DNA of 64,000 nt from Acidobacteria bacterium Ga0074141 (GTDB lineage: Bacteria; Acidobacteriota; Blastocatellia; Pyrinomonadales; Pyrinomonadaceae): positions 431,001 through 495,000 of the forward strand of contig LNDP01000014.1 of the NCBI GenBank assembly GCA_001464665.1, written 5' to 3'. The notes beneath the pieces were generated by a model. That model worked only from the letters and a program-made list of their open reading frames with translations, made no database searches and was not told the DNA's origin. A program made the position numbers and the translations under genes. Shown one piece after another: positions 1 through 9,326 of the stretch (within the stretch, counting starts at the first letter, position 1; each line of letters starts with the position of its first letter).

Positions 1-1222
<1,222 letters not shown>

Positions 1223-1228
1223 GTAAGC

Positions 1229-1256
1229 ATCTTACACCCGAAAATCGGCAAGTCAA
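1229..1256 (-). promoter_or_regulatory. Sigma-70-type promoter for the structured RNA
   Basis: On the minus strand TTGACT (1256-1251) and TAAGAT (1234-1229) are separated by 16 bp. This predicts a start near 1222, leading directly into the hairpin-rich RNA. Confidence 0.65.
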
Positions 1257-1309
1257 GTAGAAAGCACTTTAAGTTTTGGCGGTTTCTGCGGGTGCCCGCC
1301 ATGTGCGGT

Positions 1310-1427
1310 TGTGGATAATTCGCGGCCTTAGTTGTGGAAAAAGCTGTGGATAATTTTCAACGCCAATTGATCACGAAGGCCCGCAACTTTTGGTAGCAAG
1401 GTCACGTTCCCGGCTTCCTGTGGAAAA
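1310..1427. other. Cluster of DnaA-box-like sites (candidate origin)
   Basis: Four same-orientation 9-mers match or nearly match the DnaA box complement TGTGGATAA: exact at 1310-1318 and 1345-1353, and TGTGGAAAA at 1333-1341 and 1419-1427. The following stretch to about 1510 is A+T-richer and repeats CTATTGAT twice. No dnaA gene is nearby, so an origin role is an inference; it could also be a DnaA-regulated or titration site. Confidence 0.45.
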
Positions 1428-1475
1428 CAACCGAAAATGAACCCCCAAAAAACTTCGCGCTATTGATTCGGGCTA

Positions 1476-1503
1476 TTGATACGAAAGAACTTTTCCTTAT
1501 AAT
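1476..1503 (+). promoter_or_regulatory. Promoter of the 1581 gene
   Basis: TTGATA (1476-1481) and TATAAT (1498-1503) are separated by 16 bp, about 75 bp upstream of the ATG at 1581. Confidence 0.55.
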
Positions 1504-1580
1504 GATCTTGCTTTACGCAATCTTTAAGGGTCTTTTTCGTCCAGAATGTGGTGTACTAACTCTAGATCGAGGATAGTGAA

Positions 1581-2195
1581 ATGAACATAAATTATGTTGG
1601 TTTGCTTTCGGTAGTTGTCCTGGTGGCCGCAACCGGCGCTGGTGCTTTGACGACGTCTGCAGGAGCGGCATCGATCACCGATGCAACGTCAGATGCCATA
1701 CCGTCTGCGACTCCTTCCCCACGGCGAAATCGCCCTGCGCGTAACAGGATACCGCCGCCGGCTACCCCGGCAGCTACTTCTATTCCAGAAAAGCACGATG
1801 AGGTGTTGGTCGTGGCGACCGGGGATACGGCAAACAGGTCTGTACCGGCTCCGACGCCATCGCCTCGGACCGCACGGCCCGGTGCCACCGGTACCGACTC
1901 TGCCGGGAGCGGAGACACGGGTTCGAGCACCCCGGGAAACATTCGTCCAAAAGGACAGGACATCGAAGTTGAGAATGACGAGACACACCGAAGGTCGCGG
2001 GCAACAAACGGATCATCGGGATTTATTGGAGAAACCGAAAAGAACGTGACCTCGGCGGCGGGCACGACAGGAGCAACACCGAAGCCTGAACGGGCAGAGG
2101 TATCGAAAAACTCCACCCGGCGGAAGCGGTCACGCCCTGCCCCTAGCTCGGTTCCTACTACGAAGCGTGTTAGGAAAACGGCGCCGAAGCAGTAA
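1581..2195 (+). CDS. Secreted Pro/Ser/Thr-rich low-complexity protein
   Basis: A 204-residue protein of unknown function. Residues 1-30 form a signal peptide or single membrane anchor (MNINYVGLLSVVVLVAATGAG). The rest is disordered and rich in Pro, Ala, Thr, Ser and Arg, with a strongly basic C terminus (RRKRSRPAPS, TKRVRK). The start is supported by a GAGGATAG ribosome site just upstream and a promoter at 1476-1503. An equally long antisense frame exists but lacks these signals. It sits alone between the DnaA-box cluster and the ribosomal protein genes and shares a bidirectional terminator with rpmA. The basic tail could bind nucleic acid or cell wall; I do not recognise a family. Confidence 0.6.
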   Translation: MNINYVGLLSVVVLVAATGAGALTTSAGAASITDATSDAIPSATPSPRRNRPARNRIPPPATPAATSIPEKHDEVLVVATGDTANRSVPAPTPSPRTARPGATGTDSAGSGDTGSSTPGNIRPKGQDIEVENDETHRRSRATNGSSGFIGETEKNVTSAAGTTGATPKPERAEVSKNSTRRKRSRPAPSSVPTTKRVRKTAPKQ

Positions 2196-2249
2196 AGGTC
2201 TTTCTTCTCGACACCGCTGACCAAGCGGCCCGATCATGCTTAAAAAAGA

Positions 2250-2279
2250 AAAAGCACACGCAACATCGCGTGTGCTTTT
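2250..2279. terminator. Bidirectional terminator between 1581 gene and rpmA
   Basis: A perfect 12-bp stem (2250-2261 with 2268-2279), flanked by A and T runs, lies between two convergent genes and can serve both. Confidence 0.85.
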
Positions 2280-2299
2280 GTGTTGAAAATTACTTCGAG

Positions 2300-2584
2300 C
2301 TACGCAGCTTTCGGGGCAAGCTCGGCTGAGCCTTCCATGTAAACGCTGATGAACTTGCCCTTGCGGCCCTTGTCCTCAAACTTTACAAAGCCTTCGATGA
2401 GCGAAAAGAGCGTGTCGTCCTTGCCGCGGCCGACATTTTTGCCGGGCTTCCATTTGGTGCCACGCTGGCGGGCAATGATGTTACCGCCGAGCACGTGTTC
2501 GCCGCCAAACTTCTTAAGGCCAAGCCGCTGCGCGTTCGAATCGCGGCCGTTACGTGATGAACCTACACCTTTCTTATGTGCCAT
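2300..2584 (-). CDS. rpmA: 50S ribosomal protein bL27
   Basis: A 94-residue bL27, a large-subunit protein whose N terminus reaches the peptidyl transferase centre. It begins [20 protein letters not shown] and carries the family core GVKRFGG-like [17 protein letters not shown] and [14 protein letters not shown]. It has the short MAHKK start rather than the cleaved N-terminal extension seen in Firmicutes. It lies 33 bp downstream of rplU in the usual rplU-rpmA order, transcribed from the promoter at 2964-2992. Confidence 0.97.
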   Translation of the reverse strand: MAHKKGVGSSRNGRDSNAQRLGLKKFGGEHVLGGNIIARQRGTKWKPGKNVGRGKDDTLFSLIEGFVKFEDKGRKGKFISVYMEGSAELAPKAA

Positions 2585-2617
2585 AACTAATTCCTCGTGT
2601 TGCCGTCCGGCTAAGCA

Positions 2618-2908
2618 TTAAAGCTTCTCGATCTTGATCTCGGTATATCCCTGCCTATGACCCTGCTTACGCTTGTATTGCTTGCGGCGCTTTTTCTTAA
2701 AGACGATGACCTTTTCGCCGCGGCCGTGGCTGACGACGGTCGCTTCGATGCTGCCTTCGCCGATCTTTACGTCCGAACCTGCTCCGGAGACCAGAGCCGG
2801 GATCGTCACCGTGCTTCCTGCCTCAGCGTCTATCGTCGGGACGCGAAGAACCTGGCCAGCCTCGACCGAAAACTGCTTGCCGCCTGTTTTAACTATTGCA
2901 AAGCTCAT
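2618..2908 (-). CDS. rplU: 50S ribosomal protein bL21
   Basis: A 96-residue bL21, a 23S rRNA-binding large-subunit protein. It shows the family signature MSFAIVKTGGKQFSVEAGQ at the N terminus and the basic C-terminal block FKKKRRKQYKRKQGHRQ, with the ending YTEIKIEKL. Its length is normal. It is the first gene of the rplU-rpmA operon, with a near-consensus promoter about 55 bp upstream and a leader of roughly 50 nt. Confidence 0.97.
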   Translation of the reverse strand: MSFAIVKTGGKQFSVEAGQVLRVPTIDAEAGSTVTIPALVSGAGSDVKIGEGSIEATVVSHGRGEKVIVFKKKRRKQYKRKQGHRQGYTEIKIEKL

Positions 2909-2963
2909 CTTTATTTCACCGCTAATTGCTGAAGTGAATTCCGGCAGTCGCCGAAAAACTCAA

Positions 2964-2992
2964 ATAATATCGAAACTGAGGCAATAAGTCAA
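2964..2992 (-). promoter_or_regulatory. Promoter of rplU-rpmA
   Basis: On the minus strand TTGACT (2992-2987) and TATTAT (2969-2964) with 17-bp spacing, upstream of the rplU start at 2908. Confidence 0.75.
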
Positions 2993-3089
2993 TCCAAACC
3001 GGCCCTAATCGAGGGCTAATGATTTTCTCGCTCCGGTAGCGTAAATCTGTGATATATTCGCCCCAAAAAAACAAAGGAGGAACTTCAAA

Positions 3090-3545
3090 ATGGAACAGGC
3101 AATGGGTGAAATCGTCCAACAGCCTCAGACGGCGGAAGCGAAGGTCGCGGCTATGGAACGCGGAGCGAGCTGGTTTTTCTGGATCTCGGCTCTTTCGGTC
3201 ATCAACTCGCTTTCGGTTACGTTCGGCGGGCTATCCGACATGCTCTTCGGCCTTGGCGGAACGCGGGTCGTGGACGAAACCTTCCGGCAGAGCACACTGG
3301 CCGGCGTCAACTCGGCCGGTCTCTCGTTCAACCTGGCGATCGCCGGCCTTTTCGCTCTTCTCGGCTTCTACGCAAGGAAGGGAAGCGACATTGCATTTGT
3401 TCTAGGGATATTCCTCTACGCGATCGACGCGATGATCCTTATCGGTTTCCGCGATGTCTTCGCCTTCGGCTTCCATCTCGTCGCCTTGTTCTATATGTTC
3501 AACGGGTTGCTTGCGAGCCGACGCAGGCTGGATCCTTCGGTTTAG
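3090..3545 (+). CDS. Small four-helix membrane protein, unknown
   Basis: A 151-residue protein with a short charged N terminus and about four hydrophobic helices (around residues 28-50, 77-92, 100-118, 120-138), ending in a basic RRRLD tail. A strong AAAGGAGG ribosome site lies 10 bp before the ATG. I do not recognise a named family. It stands alone, diverging from rplU and converging on hpt, whose stop is 6 bp away with no obvious terminator between. Confidence 0.75.
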   Translation: MEQAMGEIVQQPQTAEAKVAAMERGASWFFWISALSVINSLSVTFGGLSDMLFGLGGTRVVDETFRQSTLAGVNSAGLSFNLAIAGLFALLGFYARKGSDIAFVLGIFLYAIDAMILIGFRDVFAFGFHLVALFYMFNGLLASRRRLDPSV

Positions 3546-3551
3546 CTTGTC

Positions 3552-4127
3552 TTAAATGACGGACGGGTCGATAACGACGCCGATGAACGGCAGATTGCGA
3601 TATCGGCCCGCCGCGTCCAGTCCATAACCGACGACGAACTCGTTCGGTATCGTAAAGCCGATATAGTCGATCTTGAGCTCTTTCTTGATCCGCGGTTCCG
3701 GTTTATCGAGAAACGTGGCGAGCCGGATCGAGTTCGCTCCTCGCGAGCCCAGGATCTCAAGCAGCCGCGTCAGCGTCAGTCCGGTATCGACGATATCTTC
3801 AACCACGAGAACATCTTTCCCGCGGATCGGATTGCTCAGGTCTTTTGTGATCTCAACGTCGCCCGACGACACCGTCCCGTCCTTATAGCTCGAGACCGAC
3901 ATAAAATCGATCGAGAGCGGCAGGTCGATGGCCCGCATCAGGTCTGCCAAGAAAATACACGAGCCCTTTAGCACACCGACGAGCACAAGCTCGCGGCCCG
4001 CGTAATCGGCCGAGATCTGCTCGCCGAGTTCGGTTATTTTCGCTGCGATCTCGTCGGCCGAGAACATTACGCGAAGGTTCGGGTTCGAAAACTCTGTGGC
4101 TGCGGGCTTCGCACTTTCATTCGACAT
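3552..4127 (-). CDS. hpt: Hypoxanthine phosphoribosyltransferase
   Basis: Purine salvage enzyme that transfers phosphoribose from PRPP to hypoxanthine or guanine in the cytoplasm. The 191-residue protein has the substrate loop VLKGSCIFLADL, the flexible-loop region SVSSYKDGT, the PRPP-binding motif VLVVEDIVDTGLTL and the C-terminal NEFVVGYGLD. The frame is open further upstream to 4328, but the start at 4127 (MSNESAKP) gives normal family length and avoids overlap with the divergent rpiB. It may be coregulated with the adjacent pentose-phosphate genes, since ribose 5-phosphate feeds PRPP; that link is inference. Confidence 0.94.
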   Translation of the reverse strand: MSNESAKPAATEFSNPNLRVMFSADEIAAKITELGEQISADYAGRELVLVGVLKGSCIFLADLMRAIDLPLSIDFMSVSSYKDGTVSSGDVEITKDLSNPIRGKDVLVVEDIVDTGLTLTRLLEILGSRGANSIRLATFLDKPEPRIKKELKIDYIGFTIPNEFVVGYGLDAAGRYRNLPFIGVVIDPSVI

Positions 4128-4211
4128 AATCTTGAGTGGTTGAACGGATAGGATTTTAGCAATACTATTCAAAGGTCGGGCCAGATTCAAGTTGTCGGCC
4201 TTTTCACAAGT

Positions 4212-4997
4212 ATGAACCGAAGTTCTGTCAGCCGCGAAGAGATAAAACGAATGGTCCGCCGGGTGCTTGATGCCTCCGGGACCGCCGTTGTGCAGACGGA
4301 GGTGTCTTACACTCCGGAGCCCGAGCATGTTCTGGTCAATTCGCTAAAGCCGCGGCAGGAACGCTCTTTCGAAAGAGATGAATCCTCGAAATCGCTCTTG
4401 ACCGAGGACGATCTTCGCGGGCTTGTCGAAGGCGATCGTCTACGGGTTTCGCCCGGGACGAAGTTTACACCGCTCGCCGCCGACCTTATCCGCGAACGAG
4501 GGATCGAACTGGTAACGAAAGAGCCGAGAACGGCCAAGATTTTGGTTCGCTCCGTGGCGCTCGGAGCGGATCACGGCGGCTTTGAGTATAAGGAAAAGAT
4601 CAAGGAGCACCTATCGGGCCTTGGGCTCGCGATCCGCGATTTCGGCACGAATTCGAAAGAAGCCGTCGATTATCCCGACCACGCCGGAGCGGTTGCGGAG
4701 GCCGTAAGCCGCGGCCGGGCCGATGTCGGTATCATTGTCGATGGTGCCGGCATCGGGAGTGCGATGACGGCGAATAAATATCCCGGCGTGCGGGCGGCGG
4801 CGTGTTATTCCACGACTCTCGCAGCCAATTCACGCGAGCACAACGGAGCGAACGTGCTGACGCTCGGCAGCGGGCAAAACACCCTTGAGCAAGCTCTTTC
4901 GATCGTCGATACTTTTCTTTCAACGGAGCTCAGCGAGGAACGGCACAAGCGACGTGTGGCGAAGATCGCAGATATTGACCGGCAGTACCGGCGGTAA
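4212..4997 (+). CDS. rpiB: RpiB-type ribose-5-phosphate isomerase with N-terminal extension
   Basis: Interconverts ribose 5-phosphate and ribulose 5-phosphate. The RpiB/LacA domain begins near residue 115 (VALGADHGGFEYK) and contains ANKYPGVRAA and SREHNGANVLTLG. Ordinary RpiB proteins are about 150 residues; this one has 261. The first 20 residues (SREEIKRMVRRVLDA) can form an amphipathic helix, and residues 62-105 (LLTEDDLRGL ... RVSPGTKFTPLAADL) resemble a segment seen at the N terminus of EutT-like microcompartment proteins. The usual catalytic Cys (CGTG) is replaced by Asp (DGAGIG). deoC follows 12 bp later. No shell gene is in the window. Confidence 0.9.
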   Translation: MNRSSVSREEIKRMVRRVLDASGTAVVQTEVSYTPEPEHVLVNSLKPRQERSFERDESSKSLLTEDDLRGLVEGDRLRVSPGTKFTPLAADLIRERGIELVTKEPRTAKILVRSVALGADHGGFEYKEKIKEHLSGLGLAIRDFGTNSKEAVDYPDHAGAVAEAVSRGRADVGIIVDGAGIGSAMTANKYPGVRAAACYSTTLAANSREHNGANVLTLGSGQNTLEQALSIVDTFLSTELSEERHKRRVAKIADIDRQYRR

Positions 4998-5009
4998 GTT
5001 CGAACAAAA

Positions 5010-5870
5010 ATGTCTCAGGAAGCAAATTACGAACGGCTGATCGAGCAGATCACTGACCTTGTCATCGCCAAGCTCGATGTCGGGCACGAAACGGGCAGTT
5101 TTTGCCGTGCCGATGTTGCACGCATTGTTGATGCCGGAGCCTCGCGGATCGGCATCGTGCTGGGCGAAACGGCGACCGCGCACGACTGGGCAAGCCTCAT
5201 AGACCACACCCTGCTCAAGCCTGAGGCGAGCGACGCGGACATTCGCCGGCTTTGTGAGGAGGCGGTAAAGTACGGCTTTGCGTCAGTGTGTGTCAATCCG
5301 GCGTGGGTCAAGACGTCTGCCGAGATACTAAAGGGCACCGGCGTTCCGGTCTGCACTGTGATCGGATTTCCGCTCGGGGCGACGCTGCCGGATGTAAAGG
5401 CATTCGAAGCCCGCCGCGTGATCTTCAACGGAGCCCGCGAGGTCGATATGGTGATCAACATCGGAGCACTCAAATCCGGCGACGACTGCGCGGTCGAGGA
5501 CGATATCCGGGCCGTCGCGTCGGCCGCCCACGAGAATGGTGTGCTCTGCAAGGTGATCATCGAAACGGCCTTGCTCACGGACGAAGAGAAGGTAAGAGCC
5601 TGCCTTGCCGCAAAGAATGCTGGAGCCGACTTTGTCAAGACCTCGACCGGTTTTGCTAAGGGCGGAGCGACGGTTGACGACGTTGCCCTGATGAGGCGAA
5701 CTGTGGGTACCGGCCTCGGCGTAAAAGCCTCGGGCGGAGTTAAAGGGATAGAGGACGCAAAGGCGATGGTCGCCGCCGGGGCAACGCGGATCGGTGCGAG
5801 CGTCGGAGTCAAGATCGCCCAGGAAGCGGACGGCGTCAAAAGCTCGGCCCTAACTACGTCAGCGTATTAG
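5010..5870 (+). CDS. deoC: Deoxyribose-phosphate aldolase with N-terminal helix
   Basis: Cleaves 2-deoxyribose 5-phosphate to glyceraldehyde 3-phosphate and acetaldehyde. The TIM-barrel domain starts near residue 65 ([14 protein letters not shown]) and has the Schiff-base lysine in DFVKTSTGF and the second lysine in GVKASGGVK. About 60 extra N-terminal residues precede it, opening with a helix-forming segment ([18 protein letters not shown]) followed by a Gly-containing linker, a layout typical of microcompartment encapsulation peptides. Together with the extended RpiB upstream, this matches the enzyme pair of the sugar-phosphate-utilising (SPU) microcompartment class. Acetaldehyde, the product, is a reason for encapsulation. 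Shell genes would have to be elsewhere. Confidence 0.94.
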   Translation: MSQEANYERLIEQITDLVIAKLDVGHETGSFCRADVARIVDAGASRIGIVLGETATAHDWASLIDHTLLKPEASDADIRRLCEEAVKYGFASVCVNPAWVKTSAEILKGTGVPVCTVIGFPLGATLPDVKAFEARRVIFNGAREVDMVINIGALKSGDDCAVEDDIRAVASAAHENGVLCKVIIETALLTDEEKVRACLAAKNAGADFVKTSTGFAKGGATVDDVALMRRTVGTGLGVKASGGVKGIEDAKAMVAAGATRIGASVGVKIAQEADGVKSSALTTSAY

Positions 5871-5925
5871 CACGGCACTATCCGTCGCTACCGCAGATCT
5901 CTCTTTATCCTCTGCGAAAAATCTA

Positions 5926-5967
5926 AGCGTCCTCTGCGTTAGAATTTATATTAACGCGGAGGACGCT
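5926..5967. repeat. Long imperfect inverted repeat
   Basis: Arms 5926-5941 and 5952-5967 pair in 15 of 16 positions around a 10-nt A+T-rich loop. It lies between deoC and the convergent TPR gene. There is no T run, so it looks like an intergenic repeat of the GCGGAGGACGC type rather than a clean terminator; a related stretch occurs near 28425-28485. Confidence 0.6.
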
Positions 5968-6017
5968 GAGCTTGCGCAGAGATTACTGTGAGTAAGTCCG
6001 CAACCGATGGCCAACGA

Positions 6018-7139
6018 TCACTCGCCGCCTTTTAAGCTGAAATTGTAGTTGATCATACCTTTCGCCTTGATCGGTGTGCCTTCGAACTCGAACGGGCGAA
6101 ACCTCGATTTCCTCGCGGCGTCTTCGGCGGAGTCTCTCAGCATTTGGTGGCCGGAAACCGCTTTTGCCGATATCACCTCGCCTTTCTCATCAACCTCAAC
6201 CTCAACGACAACGCGGCCTTCGATGTTCGATCGCCTGGCGATCTGCGAATAGACGGGCATCGACATCCTGATCGCGTTCGCGTTTGAAAGCACGCCGACG
6301 CTGATAAATTCAGGCCGTGGCCTCGGAACTTCGACAGGTGGTTGCGGTTGCACAGGCTGCGGCTTTGCTTCAGCAACCGCATCGGGCTTCTTCGGTTCGT
6401 CAGGTGTCTTTACGGGCTTTGGCTCCTCGGGCTTATTCGAGGCGAGGGCGGCGACGGACCGTGCCAGTCCTGCACGTGCAGCAGAGTTCTCTGGATCAAG
6501 CTCGAGAGCCTTTGAGAAATCGAGAATGGCCTTCGGAAGGTCGCCGAGCTTTTCGAACGCGCTCGCCCGGTTGAAGTAGGCAGACGAGTCGCTCGGGCTC
6601 AATTCGATAACGCGGTTGAAGTCAGAGACCGAGCGGTCGAAGTTCTTTAGATTGAAATGCGTCCGGCCGCGGCCGATGAAAATTGTCGGGTCGTCCGTTT
6701 TCATTTCGGCGGCCTTGTCGAAGTCGGCGAGGGCAACAACGTATTCGCCCTTTGCCGAGTTCTCGATCGCTCGCCGTTGATAAAAAGTGTAGTCGGGCGG
6801 CGTCGGAGTCGGTACCGGTTTTGGCTTGAGCTGCTCTTCGCTCTTTGCCCGGATCGCTTCGATCAATTCGGGGCTCGCACCGGTGGCCTTAAGCTCGGTT
6901 GCGATCTGTTCGGTGTAAACAAACGTGATGCCTCTCTCGGCGACGGCGGCGGCGAGAATGCGGTTTCGGTCCTCGAGCGGGACCTTCTGCGACCGCAGTC
7001 CGATCATCAGATCTGCGAGGCTAAGCTGCGGAGTTTGGGCAAGCCCGTCTGACGCTGAAACGGCGATCAAGACTAGTATGGCCGCAGCAACAAGAGTTCT
7101 GCGTAACTTATTGAGGTGCGGTGTTTTCTGGGCGTTCAT
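6018..7139 (-). CDS. TPR protein with TonB-type C-terminal domain
   Basis: A 373-residue envelope protein. An N-terminal signal or anchor segment (LRRTLVAAAILVLIAVSAS) is followed by a helical region, then three TPR repeats at about residues 120-230 (e.g. GRGRTHFNLKNFDRSVSDF, NRASAFEKLGDLPKAILDF). A Pro/Lys-rich linker (about 235-275) leads to a TonB C-terminal fold ending in FRPFEFEGTPIKAKGMINY. Such proteins are frequent in Acidobacteriota and are thought to reach across the periplasm; the partner is unknown. It lies 51 bp downstream of the pseudokinase gene and is probably cotranscribed with it. Confidence 0.85.
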   Translation of the reverse strand: MNAQKTPHLNKLRRTLVAAAILVLIAVSASDGLAQTPQLSLADLMIGLRSQKVPLEDRNRILAAAVAERGITFVYTEQIATELKATGASPELIEAIRAKSEEQLKPKPVPTPTPPDYTFYQRRAIENSAKGEYVVALADFDKAAEMKTDDPTIFIGRGRTHFNLKNFDRSVSDFNRVIELSPSDSSAYFNRASAFEKLGDLPKAILDFSKALELDPENSAARAGLARSVAALASNKPEEPKPVKTPDEPKKPDAVAEAKPQPVQPQPPVEVPRPRPEFISVGVLSNANAIRMSMPVYSQIARRSNIEGRVVVEVEVDEKGEVISAKAVSGHQMLRDSAEDAARKSRFRPFEFEGTPIKAKGMINYNFSLKGGE

Positions 7140-7190
7140 AAGCTTATGGTTTTGAGCCGCGGCCGGGAGGAATTGCCGGCCGGGAAGGTG

Positions 7191-9107
7191 CTATTCGGAA
7201 TCGTTGATCAGGTCGTCAACAGTAACGGCCTCTTTCTTTTCGGGCGTAGGTTTGGGAGCTTCTGCGGTCTTTGGCTTTTCCTTTTCTTTTGCTGCCGCGG
7301 CCCGCTGTTTTCGGCGGGCCTCTTCTTGTGCGGCGGCTGATTGGGTTTCGGTCTCGCTCGGAGCGGCTTCGTTCAGAGTTTCAGGAGCTTGTTCTGCCAC
7401 AACTGGTGCCGCGGGCTGCGGATCGGCCTGCGATTGAACCGGCTGCGAAGCGACTGCGGCTGGTGAAACCGCGGGAGCAGTCGGAGCCTGGCCACCGGAG
7501 AGCAGAAGGAACCAGACCGCAGCGATCGCAATTGCCACAAAGGCACCGCCGCCGGCAATGATCGGAAGCATAGAGCGGGAAGCCGGCGGTTCTGAAAATG
7601 CAAAGTCAGGTTCATCCTCGGTTGAAGAGAACTTGAACGGCGTCTCAAACGAGGCCGCGTCCGGTTCGCTCGTCTCTAGTGACGGAATGTCCGTATAGGT
7701 AAAATCTGCTCCGAGCGATGATGCTGTCGATTCGACAACAGGCACCGGCTCCGCTTGCTGCGGAGCTATGGTCTCGACCGAGGCGGCTACTGCGTCCGCA
7801 ACACGTGGCTCGGCGATCCGGCTTTGCGGTTTAGGCTCTGCGATCAAAGAGCCAAGCTCGATCTGCGGGGCTGCGACCGCAGTCTTCACGGGTACTACCG
7901 GGATCTCGAGTAACTCGCTCGTTTGTGCGACTGCAATGGGCGCGACGACCGGCTCGCTCGGGAGCGATGCTGCGGCGACTTCGACCGCCTGTGTAATGCC
8001 CTTGTCCTCTTCAAATATCTTGCGAAGCCGATCGAGCCTCGTTGCTGCCGGCATCGCAACGTCGTCTGCAGTTGCCGCGGGAACCGGGGCGGCCGTTGCG
8101 GGGGCGACCGGTTTTCCACGAAGCTTCGAAAGCAGTTCGGTGGCCTCGCGCTCATCCATCGCATCTTCCTTGTCACGCTCGGCCGAAGCTTTGAGGGCAG
8201 ATCGGAGTGCATTCCGCATTTCGTTTGCAGAAGCAAATCTCTCGCCGCGAACGATTGGCATTGCTCCCGAGATCACATCCACCACCTCCGGCGGCACAAG
8301 CGGCGCAAAGTCGGATATCGGCTTTAGCGGGTCCGGGTTGCCCTCGATCAATTCTATCGTCCGTTCAAGTGCATCTACGGGTTTTTTTCCGGTGATCAGA
8401 TGGTAAAGCGTCGCTCCGGTCGAATAGATATCGCTTCGCGGGTCGAGCGGCATTCCCATTTCAAACTCGAATTTCTCACCAAAATGGTTGACGATGACAT
8501 TCTGCGAAGCCGAGTCAAGACTGTCCCAGATCTGCTCAAGCGGCGAGTAAGCGATCTCGCCGTCGAAGAGGTTTGGCTGAACATTGGTCGTAATATTTAG
8601 CCCGCTATCGCCGGCCACCGTAAAAGCAAGCAGCTTGATCCGTCCTTCTGAAGTCAGAACAAGATGCTGCGGACGAACGCGTTGGTGAATGACGCGGGGT
8701 CGAAAGCTATGAAGATAATCGAGCCCGGCAAGGATCTGGTCTGCCCAGTCGGTCACCTGTTTCAACTCAAAGCTGATGCCGCCGGCATCGAGCGCAAGGC
8801 TGAGCGGGTCGCCATCGACCGCTTCAAGCACTAGAAAATGGCGGTCGCTTTCGGAGAAGTGGTCGTTCACATGGATAAGCGACTCGTGGCGAATGCCTTT
8901 CAACACAGTGCCGCTATTAACAAACGTCATCCGCAGCCTTTCGGCATCGGCGGAAGCGGCATTGCCTGGCATACGAACCTCGCGGACCACTACCTTTGCA
9001 TCGCGGGTCGTGTCGTAGGCATCCGAAATAAGAAGCGATCCATCCGTGCTCGTTAGGGCCGTGAGGTGATACCTTCCGTTATTGAGAAACTTTTCATTAG
9101 CGGGCAT
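7191..9107 (-). CDS. Membrane-anchored pseudokinase (STK fold)
   Basis: A 638-residue protein with a Ser/Thr-kinase-like domain at residues 1-310, a Pro/Ala-rich linker, one membrane helix near residues 513-535 (MLPIIAGGGAFVAIAIAAVW) and an Ala/Glu/Lys-rich extracytoplasmic tail. The fold is recognisable (FLVLEAVDGDPLS, DPRSDIYSTGATLYHLITGKKP), but the catalytic residues are gone: the VAIK lysine is Arg (VVVR, 39-42), the HRD motif is HQR (141-143) and the DFG motif is AFT (161-163). It is therefore predicted to be inactive as a kinase and to act as a scaffold or sensor. The TPR/TonB gene downstream may be its partner. Confidence 0.85.
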   Translation of the reverse strand: MPANEKFLNNGRYHLTALTSTDGSLLISDAYDTTRDAKVVVREVRMPGNAASADAERLRMTFVNSGTVLKGIRHESLIHVNDHFSESDRHFLVLEAVDGDPLSLALDAGGISFELKQVTDWADQILAGLDYLHSFRPRVIHQRVRPQHLVLTSEGRIKLLAFTVAGDSGLNITTNVQPNLFDGEIAYSPLEQIWDSLDSASQNVIVNHFGEKFEFEMGMPLDPRSDIYSTGATLYHLITGKKPVDALERTIELIEGNPDPLKPISDFAPLVPPEVVDVISGAMPIVRGERFASANEMRNALRSALKASAERDKEDAMDEREATELLSKLRGKPVAPATAAPVPAATADDVAMPAATRLDRLRKIFEEDKGITQAVEVAAASLPSEPVVAPIAVAQTSELLEIPVVPVKTAVAAPQIELGSLIAEPKPQSRIAEPRVADAVAASVETIAPQQAEPVPVVESTASSLGADFTYTDIPSLETSEPDAASFETPFKFSSTEDEPDFAFSEPPASRSMLPIIAGGGAFVAIAIAAVWFLLLSGGQAPTAPAVSPAAVASQPVQSQADPQPAAPVVAEQAPETLNEAAPSETETQSAAAQEEARRKQRAAAAKEKEKPKTAEAPKPTPEKKEAVTVDDLINDSE

Positions 9108-9326
9108 AGGTTCGGAGAGTAAAAGCGGGGTTTAGCCCGTAGGCTCTAAAGAGTATAGCATAAGTCGTTCAAAATGGATGAACAATGTTGAATATTTTTG
9201 TTTTGTCCGGATTTGCGAGATTTGATCGGCATTCCGGGAATTAGTTTGGCAATAATTGGAATCTCTTTGCTTGAGCGGGCGTTGGGTTTTGCGTCCGAAT
9301 ATAAAGGAGAATCGAAGACATTAATA

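Noticed and set aside
1592..2224. 210-residue antisense frame over the 1581 gene
   Set aside because: The plus-strand frame has promoter, ribosome site and signal peptide; the antisense frame has none.
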